DNA of 64,000 nucleotides, from the NCBI GenBank assembly GCA_017469115.1, contig JAFUGY010000058.1:1-64000 (forward strand), in the 5' to 3' direction. Position numbers and translations under genes: made by a program. Below, one piece after another: positions 52,957 through 62,025 of the stretch. This DNA is from Oscillospiraceae bacterium. GTDB taxonomy: Bacteria > Bacillota > Clostridia > Oscillospirales > Oscillospiraceae. A model generated the notes under the pieces. The model did no database searches. It was not told where the DNA came from and saw nothing but the letters and a program-made list of their open reading frames with translations. How positions within the stretch are numbered: the stretch's first letter is position 1; every line of letters starts with the position of its first letter.

Positions 52957-54278
52957 GATGGTTCCTCTTCTTTTATACAAACAGTGTTCTCACTGTCTTC
53001 GGTTTCTTCTCCCCTCAGGAAGTAAATCATATCGCATACAACACTGTTTGCAATTGCCATAACATCTTCTTTCGTTACATCCTGTACAAGCTCCATGTAT
53101 TCTTCCGGAGTAACAACCCACCCGTCCAGAATATTGCTGATGGTGTAGCTCTCCATTGCAGTTTGGCTGTCCTGCATGGAAGCCAGGTCAGAGCAAATTC
53201 CTTTCCTCGCATAAGCCATCTCTTCATCGGTAATATTTCCATTACGTATTTCATCAAGCTGATGGAGCATTTCGTTTTTGGCTTCCTCGAAACGGTCGAA
53301 ATCGATTCCGGCGGTTGCAAAAAGCAGGCCTTTGTGGGAATCGGCAGAAGAAGACGCGTAATAACAAAGTTGCAGTTTCTCCCGCACATTCACAAACAGT
53401 TTGGAGGTGACGCCTGCCCCATAGATTGTGTTGAACATGGAAAGTGCTGCCTTGTCGGGATCTTCCATGCATTCTCCGAGCCGGAAGCCTATGACGAGCC
53501 GTCCCTGTGTCACATCGAGTGTCTCGGTATAGATCCTGGGCTCGTCCTCCACGGAGTTCATCCGCACATCCGTGCCGATCTCATAGTTGATTTCGCCACG
53601 CGGCATGGTGCAGAGAGCGTCCTTCAGCCAGTGGGCAATGGTTTTGCTTGGTTGGCTTCCGCAATAGAATATTTCAATCGGAGCGGTTTCCAAAAGAGTA
53701 TGGTACTGTTGTGTCAACTTTTTGTATCGGATTGCTTCACAATCCTCCGCACTTCCGAAGCGGCCTACCGAATAGTCTTCAAAACAGCACATTTCCTCAA
53801 TGCAGCGAGTGATGGCATAAGATCCCTTTTCATTGATCCTGCTGCGGATGATGTCTGCCAGCTTCTTCCGTTCGCTCTCCACATAGTTTTTGATCAGCAG
53901 TCCGCCGCGTGTAGCCGGGTTGATCAGCATTTCACACAAGAGATCGATGGTATCTTGCGCTACAGCTTCTCCCTCCGGTAAATACTTATCTTCGGGGTAG
54001 GAAGCCATCAGGCCGATACACTGTATTTCACCGACTCTCCTGACAATCGGGTCAATGTTTGCGCAATACAGTTCATCAAAGCGGTTACTGATTTTTTCAA
54101 TATCTCCGTAATGTGCAGTGCCGCGCCGGAGCACAAAGGGAATCAACGCATTCATAGAGGCGTTTTCGCGATCCAGCTGTGCCAGCATGGAAATGCTCAT
54201 AACGGCAATTTTAAATTTATCTGTCTGAATATGGTTGAGGTGAACTCCCGGCAGGATTTCAGTGCGTGTCTGTTTCAA
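52950..54278 (-). CDS. M16 peptidase-like, non-catalytic member (YmfF-like)
   Basis: 442 residues from TTG 54278, seven bases after GGAGG. M16 fold, recognised by PFVLRRGTAHYGDIEKISNR, ESERKKLADIIRSRINEKGSYA and GAGVTSKLFVNVREKLQLCYY. The HxxEH zinc motif is absent, as in YmfF-type partners, so it probably supports the catalytic protein next to it. It is the first gene of the six-gene operon and has a clear promoter. Confidence 0.88.
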   Translation of the reverse strand: MKQTRTEILPGVHLNHIQTDKFKIAVMSISMLAQLDRENASMNALIPFVLRRGTAHYGDIEKISNRFDELYCANIDPIVRRVGEIQCIGLMASYPEDKYLPEGEAVAQDTIDLLCEMLINPATRGGLLIKNYVESERKKLADIIRSRINEKGSYAITRCIEEMCCFEDYSVGRFGSAEDCEAIRYKKLTQQYHTLLETAPIEIFYCGSQPSKTIAHWLKDALCTMPRGEINYEIGTDVRMNSVEDEPRIYTETLDVTQGRLVIGFRLGECMEDPDKAALSMFNTIYGAGVTSKLFVNVREKLQLCYYASSSADSHKGLLFATAGIDFDRFEEAKNEMLHQLDEIRNGNITDEEMAYARKGICSDLASMQDSQTAMESYTISNILDGWVVTPEEYMELVQDVTKEDVMAIANSVVCDMIYFLRGEETEDSENTVCIKEEEPSC

Positions 54279-54322
54279 AGCGATACCTCCGATCCTGTAA
54301 TAAAATGACTCTGAATTAAATT

Positions 54323-54350
54323 ATTATAACACAAATCAGCAGAGTTGCAA
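54323..54350 (-). promoter_or_regulatory. Promoter of the M16-lgt-glycosylation operon
   Basis: On the minus strand TTGCAA (54345-54350) and TATAAT (54323-54328) are 16 bases apart, 45 bases before the TTG start of the first M16 gene. Confidence 0.8.
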
Positions 54351-54390
54351 ATCTATTTGAGGGATGTTTCCGGAGAAATCCGACAAAAAA

Positions 54391-54421
54391 ACGCTGCCAT
54401 GCCGAAAGGCATCGACAGCGT
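54391..54421 (-). terminator. Terminator after the GH3 gene
   Basis: The stem ACGCTG..ATGCC with GGCAT..CAGCGT (54391-54421, GAAA loop) is followed on the minus strand by seven Ts. Confidence 0.85.
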
Positions 54422-54454
54422 ATGTCACAAAAGGTCAGTTCCAACTCTGTTTTG

Positions 54455-56548
54455 TCATTTTGTCAGGAGGAAGGAGCGGCATTTTTTGCCCGTGAGTTCT
54501 TCCGTGCGTTCATCAGGAGCACCGAAACCTGCGTAAAGTGTCCATTTCCCACTGCCCGGGATGCGATTGCCCTCGCGGTTTACAATGGTGAAGGCTGATG
54601 GATCAATCGGAACTTGTACGGATCTTTTTTCTCCCTTAGCAAGGTGAATTCTCCGGAAGCCGCATAAAACGGGATATGGCGGGGCATCGGGAGAGTCTTC
54701 ATCCCGACAGTAGAGCTCCAGCACCTCATCGGTGTCACGGCAGCCATTGTTGGCAACGGTAACCGTTGCAAAGTTCGGATCGGCAGAGAAGGCTTCGACG
54801 GAACAGTCTCCATACGTTAAGCCGTAACCGAAAGGATAAAGCGCTTTGCCGGTATAGTAGCGATAAGTTCTGTTGTTCATCGAATAGTCTGTAAAGTCCG
54901 GCATCTCGGAAAGCGCATCATTGTTATAAAAGGTTATGGGCAGCTTTCCCGAAGGGGATTCTTTCCCGAACAGCAGCTCTGCCACCGCTTTTCCGCCCCT
55001 CGCACCGGGATACCAGGAGAGAAGAATAGCATCTGCTTTATCCTGTGCAAGAGAGAGATCGATTGCGCTGCCAGCCATCAGGATAACAACCGTAGGCTTA
55101 CCGACGGCGAGCACCTTTTCCAGCAGAATTCTCTGTGATTCCGGAAGAAGCAGATCTTCCTTGTCACCGGAGAAGTAGCTGTTTCCGGTGTCACCCTCTT
55201 CTCCTTCAAGCGTTTCATCCAGCCCCAGAACAAGCAATACGGTGTCGCTGTTTTTCGCAACAGCTATGGCTTCGGCAAGACGGTCATTTGCTTTGGCAAG
55301 ATGTTCAATCCGGTCTTCGCTCAATGCGCAGCCCTCTGAGTAGAGAATCCGGCATTGTTCTCCGGCGAGATCCTGAATGCCTTCCAGCACGGTGATATAA
55401 CGCGATGACGTCCCGTGATAATTACCCACCAGAGGAACACGGCTGTTCGCGTTTGGGCCGATGACGCCCAGAGTCCCGCAGCTTCCCGGGTCCAGAGGCA
55501 ACAGTCCGTTATTCTTTAATAGCACGCAGGATTCCAGGGAAGCCTGATGCGCCAGATTGAGATGTTCTCTGCATTCTATCGCGGAGTATGGAATATCGTC
55601 ATATTCGCTTCCCTCGTCTCCGAGAATCCCAAGCAGAAAACGAGTGGTGAACAGGCGGACGGCGCAGCGTGTAATGTCCTCTTCCGTAATCATCCCGAGT
55701 TCATATGCATGCATGATATGCTGATAAGTGCAGCCACAGTTCAAGTCGCATCCAGCCTTCAGTGCTTTTGTGACGGATTCAACCGGTGAGCTGGTGATCC
55801 TGTGGTTTTCATGAAAGTCGCGGATTGCCCAGCAGTCTGAAACAAAGTGCCCTTCAAATCCCCATTCTCCCCGGAGTTTACCCATCAGATAGGCGCTGGC
55901 ACAACATGGTTCTCCGTTTGTACGGTTGTAGGCGCCCATAACAGCTTCCACTCCGGCTTCCTGCACAAGTGCCCGGAAAGCGGGGAGATATGTTTCCTCC
56001 AGATCCTTCGGGGAAGCGATTGCGTCAAAACTGTGGCGGAGAGCTTCCGGGCCGCTGTGTACGGCAAAATGCTTGGCGCAGGCGGCAGTTTTCAGTGTTT
56101 CCCCGTTACCCTGTAAGCCTCGTACAAACGCTTTCCCGAGCCGGGCGGTTAGGTAGGGGTCTTCCCCGTAGGTTTCGTGGCCGCGGCCCCAGCGGGGATC
56201 GCGGAAAATGTTAATATTTGGGGACCACATGGTCAGACCGTGATAAATATCCCGGTCGCCTTCATCCGAAAGTGCATTATATTTTGCCCTTGTCTCAGTT
56301 GAAATAGCATCTGCAATCTTTTCCAGAAGCTCATCGTCAAACATGGCGGCCATGCCGATGGCTTGAGGGAAGCTTGTGGCCGTTCCCCCGCGTGCAAGCC
56401 CGTGCATTGCTTCGTTCCACCAGTTATATTCCGGGATGCCGAGCCGTTCAATAGCCGGGGCATCAAACCTGAGCTGGCTGGCCATTTCTTCTACGGTCAT
56501 CTGAGAAACCAGCAGCTCCGCTTTTTTTCTTGCTTTTTCTCTGGTCAT
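54455..56548 (-). CDS. GH3 beta-glycosidase (xylosidase/glucosidase type)
   Basis: 697 residues in normal GH3 order. The N-terminal barrel has YNWWNEAMHG, the KH pair in CAKHFAVHSGPE and the nucleophile aspartate in GHFVSDCWAI. The alpha/beta sandwich follows (SCVLLKNNGLLPL), then a fibronectin-III-like domain (YPFGYGLTYG). SDCWAI and the HSGPE stretch resemble beta-xylosidase-type members. No signal peptide, so it acts on imported oligosaccharides. It is downstream of an ABC sugar transporter but separated from it by a terminator-like hairpin. AGGAGG lies before the start. Confidence 0.93.
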   Translation of the reverse strand: MTREKARKKAELLVSQMTVEEMASQLRFDAPAIERLGIPEYNWWNEAMHGLARGGTATSFPQAIGMAAMFDDELLEKIADAISTETRAKYNALSDEGDRDIYHGLTMWSPNINIFRDPRWGRGHETYGEDPYLTARLGKAFVRGLQGNGETLKTAACAKHFAVHSGPEALRHSFDAIASPKDLEETYLPAFRALVQEAGVEAVMGAYNRTNGEPCCASAYLMGKLRGEWGFEGHFVSDCWAIRDFHENHRITSSPVESVTKALKAGCDLNCGCTYQHIMHAYELGMITEEDITRCAVRLFTTRFLLGILGDEGSEYDDIPYSAIECREHLNLAHQASLESCVLLKNNGLLPLDPGSCGTLGVIGPNANSRVPLVGNYHGTSSRYITVLEGIQDLAGEQCRILYSEGCALSEDRIEHLAKANDRLAEAIAVAKNSDTVLLVLGLDETLEGEEGDTGNSYFSGDKEDLLLPESQRILLEKVLAVGKPTVVILMAGSAIDLSLAQDKADAILLSWYPGARGGKAVAELLFGKESPSGKLPITFYNNDALSEMPDFTDYSMNNRTYRYYTGKALYPFGYGLTYGDCSVEAFSADPNFATVTVANNGCRDTDEVLELYCRDEDSPDAPPYPVLCGFRRIHLAKGEKRSVQVPIDPSAFTIVNREGNRIPGSGKWTLYAGFGAPDERTEELTGKKCRSFLLTK

Positions 56549-56584
56549 TACTCCTTTTCCTCCTCTGTATTACAAAATGCTGTT

Positions 56585-56614
56585 AAAAACGCCGGAGCAT
56601 TTCCGGCGCTTTTT
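56585..56614 (-). terminator. Hairpin between permease and GH3 genes
   Basis: CGCCGGA at 56590-56596 pairs with TCCGGCG at 56602-56608, flanked by A and T tracts. Works on the minus strand; may give partial termination before the GH3 gene. Confidence 0.75.
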
Positions 56615-56657
56615 AATGTTTAGATAAGATTTCCTGAAAAGTGACAGAAACGGAGGA

Positions 56658-57512
56658 TTAGCCTTTAACAGCACCGGCAATGAAGCTCTCCTGAATTCGC
56701 TTGCTCAGGAAAATATAAACAATTAGAGTAGGGATTGTTGCAATGGAAAGTGCAGCTCCGATTGGACCCCAATCGGTTGTATATTGCCCGGATAGAGACT
56801 GTACACCGACCGGCAAAGTTCTCCATTTATCAGAGTTGACAAAGATATTGGCAAACATCAGCTCATTCCAGCACTGCAGGAAAGTATAGATGCCGACGGT
56901 AGAAACTGCAGGAGTCATTAACGGCGCAATAACACGGAAAAAGGTGCCCCATACACCACAGCCGTCTAGGAATGCTGCTTCGTCGAGATCATACGGAATA
57001 TCGCCCATAAATCCTGTGCAAACTAGAATCCCCATGGCAAGCGAAAAAGCAGAATATGGAATAATCAATGCCCAGAGAGTATCCAACAGCTTCAGTTTTG
57101 CTAAGGTGGTATAAAGAGGAACGATAGATGCATGAATCGGGATTGTGAGACCAAGCATGAAGAAACTATTCATGCGTTTTCTGCCTTTCCAGTGAAGGCG
57201 GGTCATAGCATAGGTTGCCATGACGGAAGCAATCAAAGTGATGATTATGGTCAATATGGCGACGATTAAGCTGTTCAGGAAATATCTCGGCATATTGCCT
57301 GTATGCAAAGCCTTTGTATAGTTACTCCAAACCCACTCTCTTGGAAGGCCAACAACATTTTCTCCAAATATTTCTGAGTTTGTTTTGAGAGAGAAAGTCA
57401 ACATCCAGTAGACAGGAAAGATACTGACTAACGCCCAGAAAATCAGAATGGCATAAACAACTATTTTCTTCCAGTCGCGCTTTCGCGTTACAATTGTATC
57501 TTGGCTGTTCAT
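56658..57512 (-). CDS. Sugar ABC transporter permease (MalG-like), operon A
   Basis: 284 residues, six helices. The EAA loop is near residue 180 (YDLDEAAFLDGCGVWGT), and the C-terminal ESFIAGAVKG is typical. Starts 1 base after the previous permease's stop. The operon also encodes a binding protein and, after a hairpin, a GH3 enzyme, so the cargo is probably an oligosaccharide that the enzyme cleaves. Confidence 0.9.
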   Translation of the reverse strand: MNSQDTIVTRKRDWKKIVVYAILIFWALVSIFPVYWMLTFSLKTNSEIFGENVVGLPREWVWSNYTKALHTGNMPRYFLNSLIVAILTIIITLIASVMATYAMTRLHWKGRKRMNSFFMLGLTIPIHASIVPLYTTLAKLKLLDTLWALIIPYSAFSLAMGILVCTGFMGDIPYDLDEAAFLDGCGVWGTFFRVIAPLMTPAVSTVGIYTFLQCWNELMFANIFVNSDKWRTLPVGVQSLSGQYTTDWGPIGAALSIATIPTLIVYIFLSKRIQESFIAGAVKG

Positions 57513-57513
57513 C

Positions 57514-58392
57514 TTACTTCTCCTCTTTAAATAGCATGTTGATCAAAAGTGCAAAGAAGAAGCACAGTATGATCAGCATAACCGCAATAGTGGAACCCAT
57601 ACCATACCGATTTCGCAGGAAGAGTAAATTAATCATCAGTGTGCTTGGTACTTCGGTTGTATGACTTGGTCCACCGTTGGTCAATACGTAAATCAGGTCG
57701 AAAGATTTTAGAGAGCCTGTAACTGCGAAGATAACGCTTACCCGAAGAATGGGGCGAATATAGGGAATGATAATATAACGGCTAACCTGCCAGTTGGTGC
57801 AACCATCCAGCATGGCGGCTTCCGTCAACTCTACCGGCACACCTCTAATTCCTGCGTACATGAGTAACATATGATAGCCAACGTATTGCCAGAGAATCGG
57901 AACAAAAGCAGCACCCAGAGCAGTTTTTTTACTACCTAGCCAAATTCGGGTCCAGTTTTCCAAACCGATAGAACGGAGGAAAACATTCAGCACACCGTAG
58001 TCAGGGTTATAAATCTTCAACCACAGCTGTCCGATAACGACAGTGGAAATCAAAACCGGCATAAAGTAGATAGAGAGAAGAGCTGTTCTGCCCTTGATCG
58101 GTCGTGCCAGCCGAAGAGCCAGCCACAGAGCAAAGGGAAGCTGAATGCAGCAAGATAGAAGTGCCAGCAGCATAACATTCTTCAGCGCGCGCCCAATGTT
58201 AATCGATTTGCTCGTAAACAGCTCAATATAGTTTTTGATGCCGATAAATTCCGGTGTGGTAAAGCCGTTCCATTCCGTGAAGCTGTATGCGACCGACATG
58301 ATAATCGGAGCGATCAGCACACCGATAAACAACAGCAGCGCAGGCAGAAGGAAAAGAAAAATGTTCAGTTTATAGCGAAGAGGTTTATTCAT
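57514..58392 (-). CDS. Sugar ABC transporter permease (MalF-like), operon A
   Basis: 292 residues, six helices, with the EAA region VELTEAAMLDGCTNWQ near residue 185. AAGGAG lies before ATG 58392. It pairs with the next permease to form the channel. No ATPase gene is present in the operon. Confidence 0.9.
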   Translation of the reverse strand: MNKPLRYKLNIFLFLLPALLLFIGVLIAPIIMSVAYSFTEWNGFTTPEFIGIKNYIELFTSKSINIGRALKNVMLLALLSCCIQLPFALWLALRLARPIKGRTALLSIYFMPVLISTVVIGQLWLKIYNPDYGVLNVFLRSIGLENWTRIWLGSKKTALGAAFVPILWQYVGYHMLLMYAGIRGVPVELTEAAMLDGCTNWQVSRYIIIPYIRPILRVSVIFAVTGSLKSFDLIYVLTNGGPSHTTEVPSTLMINLLFLRNRYGMGSTIAVMLIILCFFFALLINMLFKEEK

Positions 58393-58422
58393 CGTCCGTT
58401 TCTCCTTCCGTATTGGGAAAAA

Positions 58423-58458
58423 GACGGTTCCTCAGGGATAAACCCGCAAGGAACCGTC
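58423..58458 (-). terminator. Hairpin after binding protein, operon A
   Basis: GACGGTTCCT at 58423-58432 pairs with AGGAACCGTC at 58449-58458; on the minus strand TTTTT follows. It probably makes the binding protein more abundant than the permeases. Confidence 0.8.
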
Positions 58459-58498
58459 CCCATCAACTAATGATCAACTTGAAAGATTCCGGGCGCTC

Positions 58499-59740
58499 TT
58501 AATTCAGCTCAGCATCCAGACCTTCAACATATTCGGTCGGAGTGACATCGCCTGCATAAGCCTGCTCGATGAAATCAAGATAAGTGTTGGCGGCATCAGC
58601 ACTCAGGAAGTTATCACCGAAGAGAACCATGTCTTCTGCTTTTGCGGCCATGCCTGCAGCAGCCTGAATCAGTTCGTTTACTTCAGCATTCGGGTCAGCG
58701 GACCAGCAAGGCAGGTTTGCGCCACTCTTGTAATCTGCATCAGACATGAATTTTGCAAGCTCAAATGCTGCTTCTACAGCGAGATCTTTGTGCTGAGAGC
58801 TTTCAGTTACAGCCAGAGTGTTATTGGGGCCGCCGATCATCATGTACAGAGAAGCATTTTCAGGATCCAGAACCGGGAAAGTGCCGGCTTTTACATTGAA
58901 CTGTGCCTGCTCGCCGATGTCTTTGTTATTCCAGGAACCATTCTGATAGAAGGCATATTTGCCAGCAATGAAGTTGTTCTTTACTTCATCGTTGCCGAGA
59001 GCAGAAGCGCTGGGATCAAAGTATTCATTTTCAACCATACCCTGGAAGGCTTCAATTGCTTTAACCATGCCGGGATCATTCCAGGAAGCTTCGCCGTTGT
59101 AGATGTCTCTCAGTTTCTGTCCGCCGATAGACTTGATAACCAGCGGTTCAACATACTCGGAGAGGCACCAAAGTTCTTTACCGGAAACACCGAAGGGGAT
59201 GATGCCTGCAGCTTTGAGAGCTTCGCAGCATGCCATCATATCTTCATAGGTAGCAGGGATTTCATCGTAACCAACCTGTGCAAGAAGATCCATATTGGCA
59301 TACAGAGTAATCAGAGACATGGTGTAAGGTACACCGTACATTTTACCGTCGTAGGTTACATTGACAGTCATTGCCTCGGGCAGTTCATCTTTGTAGTTTT
59401 CATACTCAGCATCTACGCAGTAAACGCGGCCGGCGTTGACAAACTCACCAAGGAAACCCATGCCCCAAGTAAAGAAAATATCGGGGAGACCTTCACCGGA
59501 AGACATAGCAGCTTTGATTTTGGTTTTGTAAGCTTCGTTTGCGGTGGTAACGTGCTCGATTTTAACACCGGGATGTGCGGCTTCAAAGGATGCAATAGCA
59601 TCTACGAAAGCCTGATGGCTGGAGTCGCTCTCTGTTGCGATGGACCAGAGAGTCAGAGTTACATCTTCGTCTGCAAATGCTACAGCAGAAAGGGACAGCA
59701 GCATAACAGCTGCCAACAGCAGGGCAAACAGTTTCTTCAT
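58499..59740 (-). CDS. Sugar ABC transporter substrate-binding protein, operon A
   Basis: 413 residues, solute-binding family 1. The signal peptide ends SAVAFA near residue 23, with no lipobox cysteine. Motifs such as PDIFFTWGMGF and VPYTMSLITLYANMD are typical of sugar-binding members. AAAGGAGG lies before ATG 59740, within a leader almost identical to that of the binding-protein gene at 62026-63306. Its promoter carries operator-like palindromes. Confidence 0.9.
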   Translation of the reverse strand: MKKLFALLLAAVMLLSLSAVAFADEDVTLTLWSIATESDSSHQAFVDAIASFEAAHPGVKIEHVTTANEAYKTKIKAAMSSGEGLPDIFFTWGMGFLGEFVNAGRVYCVDAEYENYKDELPEAMTVNVTYDGKMYGVPYTMSLITLYANMDLLAQVGYDEIPATYEDMMACCEALKAAGIIPFGVSGKELWCLSEYVEPLVIKSIGGQKLRDIYNGEASWNDPGMVKAIEAFQGMVENEYFDPSASALGNDEVKNNFIAGKYAFYQNGSWNNKDIGEQAQFNVKAGTFPVLDPENASLYMMIGGPNNTLAVTESSQHKDLAVEAAFELAKFMSDADYKSGANLPCWSADPNAEVNELIQAAAGMAAKAEDMVLFGDNFLSADAANTYLDFIEQAYAGDVTPTEYVEGLDAELN

Positions 59741-59803
59741 TTGGAATTTCCTCCTTTAATAATTTGTGATTTATAAATTTGCGGCTTTGCCGCTAATCAC
59801 ACG
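59741..59803 (-). promoter_or_regulatory. 5'UTR hairpin module, copy A
   Basis: On the minus strand the RNA reads GTGTGATTA, then GCGGCAAAGCCGC as an inner hairpin, then AATCACA closing an outer stem, followed by the ribosome-binding site AGGAGGAAATTCC. A near-copy precedes the binding-protein gene of operon B (63307-63368). Confidence 0.7.
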
Positions 59804-59804
59804 A

Positions 59805-59859
59805 TTTTACGTAATCGATTTCGTAATCAAACAATAGCACGAAAGGACTGTTTTTGCAA
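59805..59859 (-). promoter_or_regulatory. Promoter and operator region of operon A
   Basis: Minus strand TTGCAA (59854-59859) and TATTGT (59831-59836) with a 17-base spacer. Just downstream are the palindromes TTACGTAA (59807-59814) and ATCGAT (59814-59819) and a TCGTAATC repeat, which look like regulator-binding sites. Confidence 0.65.
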
Positions 59860-60056
59860 GGAAAAAATGAGAATAAAAACAAATAAACAACAATCTTTGT
59901 CGGATATGCACAAAACCAAACTGAAGAAATTGTGCAGATTGCACATATCAATTTCTAAAAAAGGCAGGAATCCTTTTACGGATTCCTGCTGAAGAAGGGA
60001 TGACAGATCAGCTGGGAACAGAGTGTCCACCCGGTGAAGTGGATTCCGTTCGGGAA
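59860..60056. other. Intergenic region between the two sugar ABC operons
   Basis: Non-coding. It contains the terminator of operon B and AT-rich sequence upstream of the operon A promoter. No further gene seen. Confidence 0.6.
59964..59989 (-). terminator. Terminator of operon B
   Basis: GCAGGAATCC at 59964-59973 pairs with GGATTCCTGC at 59980-59989; on the minus strand a T-rich run follows. Confidence 0.85.
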
Positions 60057-60920
60057 TTAACCTTTTACGGATCCGGCAGTTACGCCTTTGATGATGCTCT
60101 TGGAAAGAAAGATGTAGACAATCAAAACGGGAAGAATGGCAAGGAGGATGAACATGTATACTTTGCCCATATCGAACTTGGAGTAGTCTGCCGAACGAAG
60201 CTGAGCAATCATGATAGGCACGGTTTTCATTTCGGCCTTATCGAGAAGGAGAGCGGGAATAAAATAATTGTTCCAGGATGATACAAAAGAAAAGATCATT
60301 TGCACCGCAATGGCAGGTTTCATAATAGGAAGCACGATTTGATTGAAAATGCGGAATTCCCCCGAACCATCGATTCTTGCAGCCTCAACCATTTCCAGTG
60401 GCAGCACGCTTTCCAGATACTGCTTCATATAGAAAAAAACAACAGGAGCGGCAATGCTGGGAAGAATAAGAGGAATGTAGTTGTTTGTCAACTTCAGCTT
60501 ATACATTAGCTGAATAAATCCGACAGCGGATACCTGAGGAGGAATCATCATAACTGCCATAATAAAGAGAAATGCAGGCTTTTTTAACTTGAAGTTGTAA
60601 ACGTGAATGCCATATGCGGTCAGAGCAGAGAAATAAGTGGTCAAAATAGCGGAACAGGCTGCAATGAAAAAGCTGTTCAGCATACCACGAGGAATGTTGA
60701 TGGACGCATCATTCCAAGCATTTTTCAGGTTATCGAGAAAATGCTCTCTCGGGAGAATAGCAAAACCGCCTTGCAGTTGTGCATTGGATCTGGTGGAGTT
60801 GATGATCAGCATATAAAAAGAGAAGAGACAAAGGATTGCGAGGAAAATTAAGATAATATATACGACCGTTCTTGCAACGATCATATGAACCCTGCCTTTT
60901 ACATTTTCGGAATTATTCAC
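60057..60920 (-). CDS. Sugar ABC transporter permease (MalG-like), operon B
   Basis: 287 residues from GTG 60920 after AGAGGAG, six helices. The EAA region is LEMVEAARIDGSGEFR near residue 180, and the ending IIKGVTAGSVKG is typical. Last gene of operon B, followed by a strong terminator. Confidence 0.9.
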   Translation of the reverse strand: MNNSENVKGRVHMIVARTVVYIILIFLAILCLFSFYMLIINSTRSNAQLQGGFAILPREHFLDNLKNAWNDASINIPRGMLNSFFIAACSAILTTYFSALTAYGIHVYNFKLKKPAFLFIMAVMMIPPQVSAVGFIQLMYKLKLTNNYIPLILPSIAAPVVFFYMKQYLESVLPLEMVEAARIDGSGEFRIFNQIVLPIMKPAIAVQMIFSFVSSWNNYFIPALLLDKAEMKTVPIMIAQLRSADYSKFDMGKVYMFILLAILPVLIVYIFLSKSIIKGVTAGSVKG

Positions 60921-60934
60921 AGCTTACACTCCTC

Positions 60935-61864
60935 TCATTTCTTGTACTGCTTGGAAAGCGTGTTGTAAACAAACAGGCTAAGCACTGCGGAAACAATAAA
61001 CAATACAACACTGACAGCGCCGGCCATTCCGTAGTTTTTGCTAGTCTGAAGGAAATTGTTGAGATACATCACCATTGTCATGCTGGCGCGATTCGGAGTT
61101 CCTTTACCGTTAGTGAGAACCTGAGGAACATCAAACATCTGCAAGCCGCCAATCATTGCAGTGATAATGGTATACACAAGAATGGGGGCGAGCAAAGGTA
61201 AAGTAACTTTCATAAATACTTGCAGAGAAGTGGCACCATCGATTTCTGCTGCTTCAAACATACTTTGGTCAATACCTTGAATACCAGCCATCAGGAGAAT
61301 GGTGGTGTTTCCAAACCACATCAGGAAGTTCATCAAAGAAATCAATACGCGCACGCTTATTTTCATTCCGAGAAAGTCGATTGCTTTATCAACCATACCG
61401 GAAGACAGTAGCACCTGGTTAACCGGACCAACGGGGGAAAAAAGGGTAAAGAAAAGCATGGAAAACGCAGAAGCCATAATCAGATTCGGCATATAAATTA
61501 CAGTTTTGAAAAACTGCTGCCCTTTAATATTGAGGCGGTAGCTGGTAAAAAACACAGCCAACAGCAAAGCAACTAATACCTGTGGAACAGCGCCCATCAG
61601 CCAGAGCACCATCGTGTTGCCGAAATACTTTAACATTCCGATAGTTCCGGATTTATCCGGGGTAAAGAGCTTCACAAAATTCTGAAGCCCAACAAAGTTT
61701 GGGCCGATTTGTGTTAACCCGTTACGGTAGTTTTCAAAAAGACTGTTGTAGAAGGTCATCAACTGGGGAATCAGCGTAAAACTGATATATGCTATGAAAA
61801 AGGGAAGAATAAAAATATATCCCCATTTTGCATAGCTGATACCCTTCTTTTTCTGTTTGTTCAT
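60935..61864 (-). CDS. Sugar ABC transporter permease (MalF-like), operon B
   Basis: 309 residues, six helices, with the EAA region QSMFEAAEIDGATSLQ near residue 210. AAGGGGG precedes ATG 61864. It is 161 bases downstream of the binding-protein gene, with a stem-loop between them. Sugar unknown; no ATPase gene here. Confidence 0.9.
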   Translation of the reverse strand: MNKQKKKGISYAKWGYIFILPFFIAYISFTLIPQLMTFYNSLFENYRNGLTQIGPNFVGLQNFVKLFTPDKSGTIGMLKYFGNTMVLWLMGAVPQVLVALLLAVFFTSYRLNIKGQQFFKTVIYMPNLIMASAFSMLFFTLFSPVGPVNQVLLSSGMVDKAIDFLGMKISVRVLISLMNFLMWFGNTTILLMAGIQGIDQSMFEAAEIDGATSLQVFMKVTLPLLAPILVYTIITAMIGGLQMFDVPQVLTNGKGTPNRASMTMVMYLNNFLQTSKNYGMAGAVSVVLFIVSAVLSLFVYNTLSKQYKK

Positions 61865-61961
61865 GACAGGAGCCCCCTTAATATATGATATGAAAACACT
61901 TCACAAGTCGCTTGAAAAACGGCTTCTGAACTATCTTATACCATGGAAACAACAATTTTTG

Positions 61962-61998
61962 CCAAAAGGGACAAGGCAAATTGCCTTGCCCCTTTTGG
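61962..61998 (-). terminator. Hairpin after binding protein, operon B
   Basis: A long stem (61962-61978 with 61982-61998, one mismatch) lies between the binding-protein and permease genes. The T-tract on the minus strand is weak, so it may act mainly as an mRNA 3'-end stabiliser. Confidence 0.7.
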
Positions 61999-62025
61999 AA
62001 GTGATCTTATGATAAGAACAGAATC

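Noticed and set aside
52950..54278. Degenerate M16 gene as a pseudogene
   Set aside because: Loss of HxxEH is normal for the first member of such pairs; length and the rest of the fold are intact.
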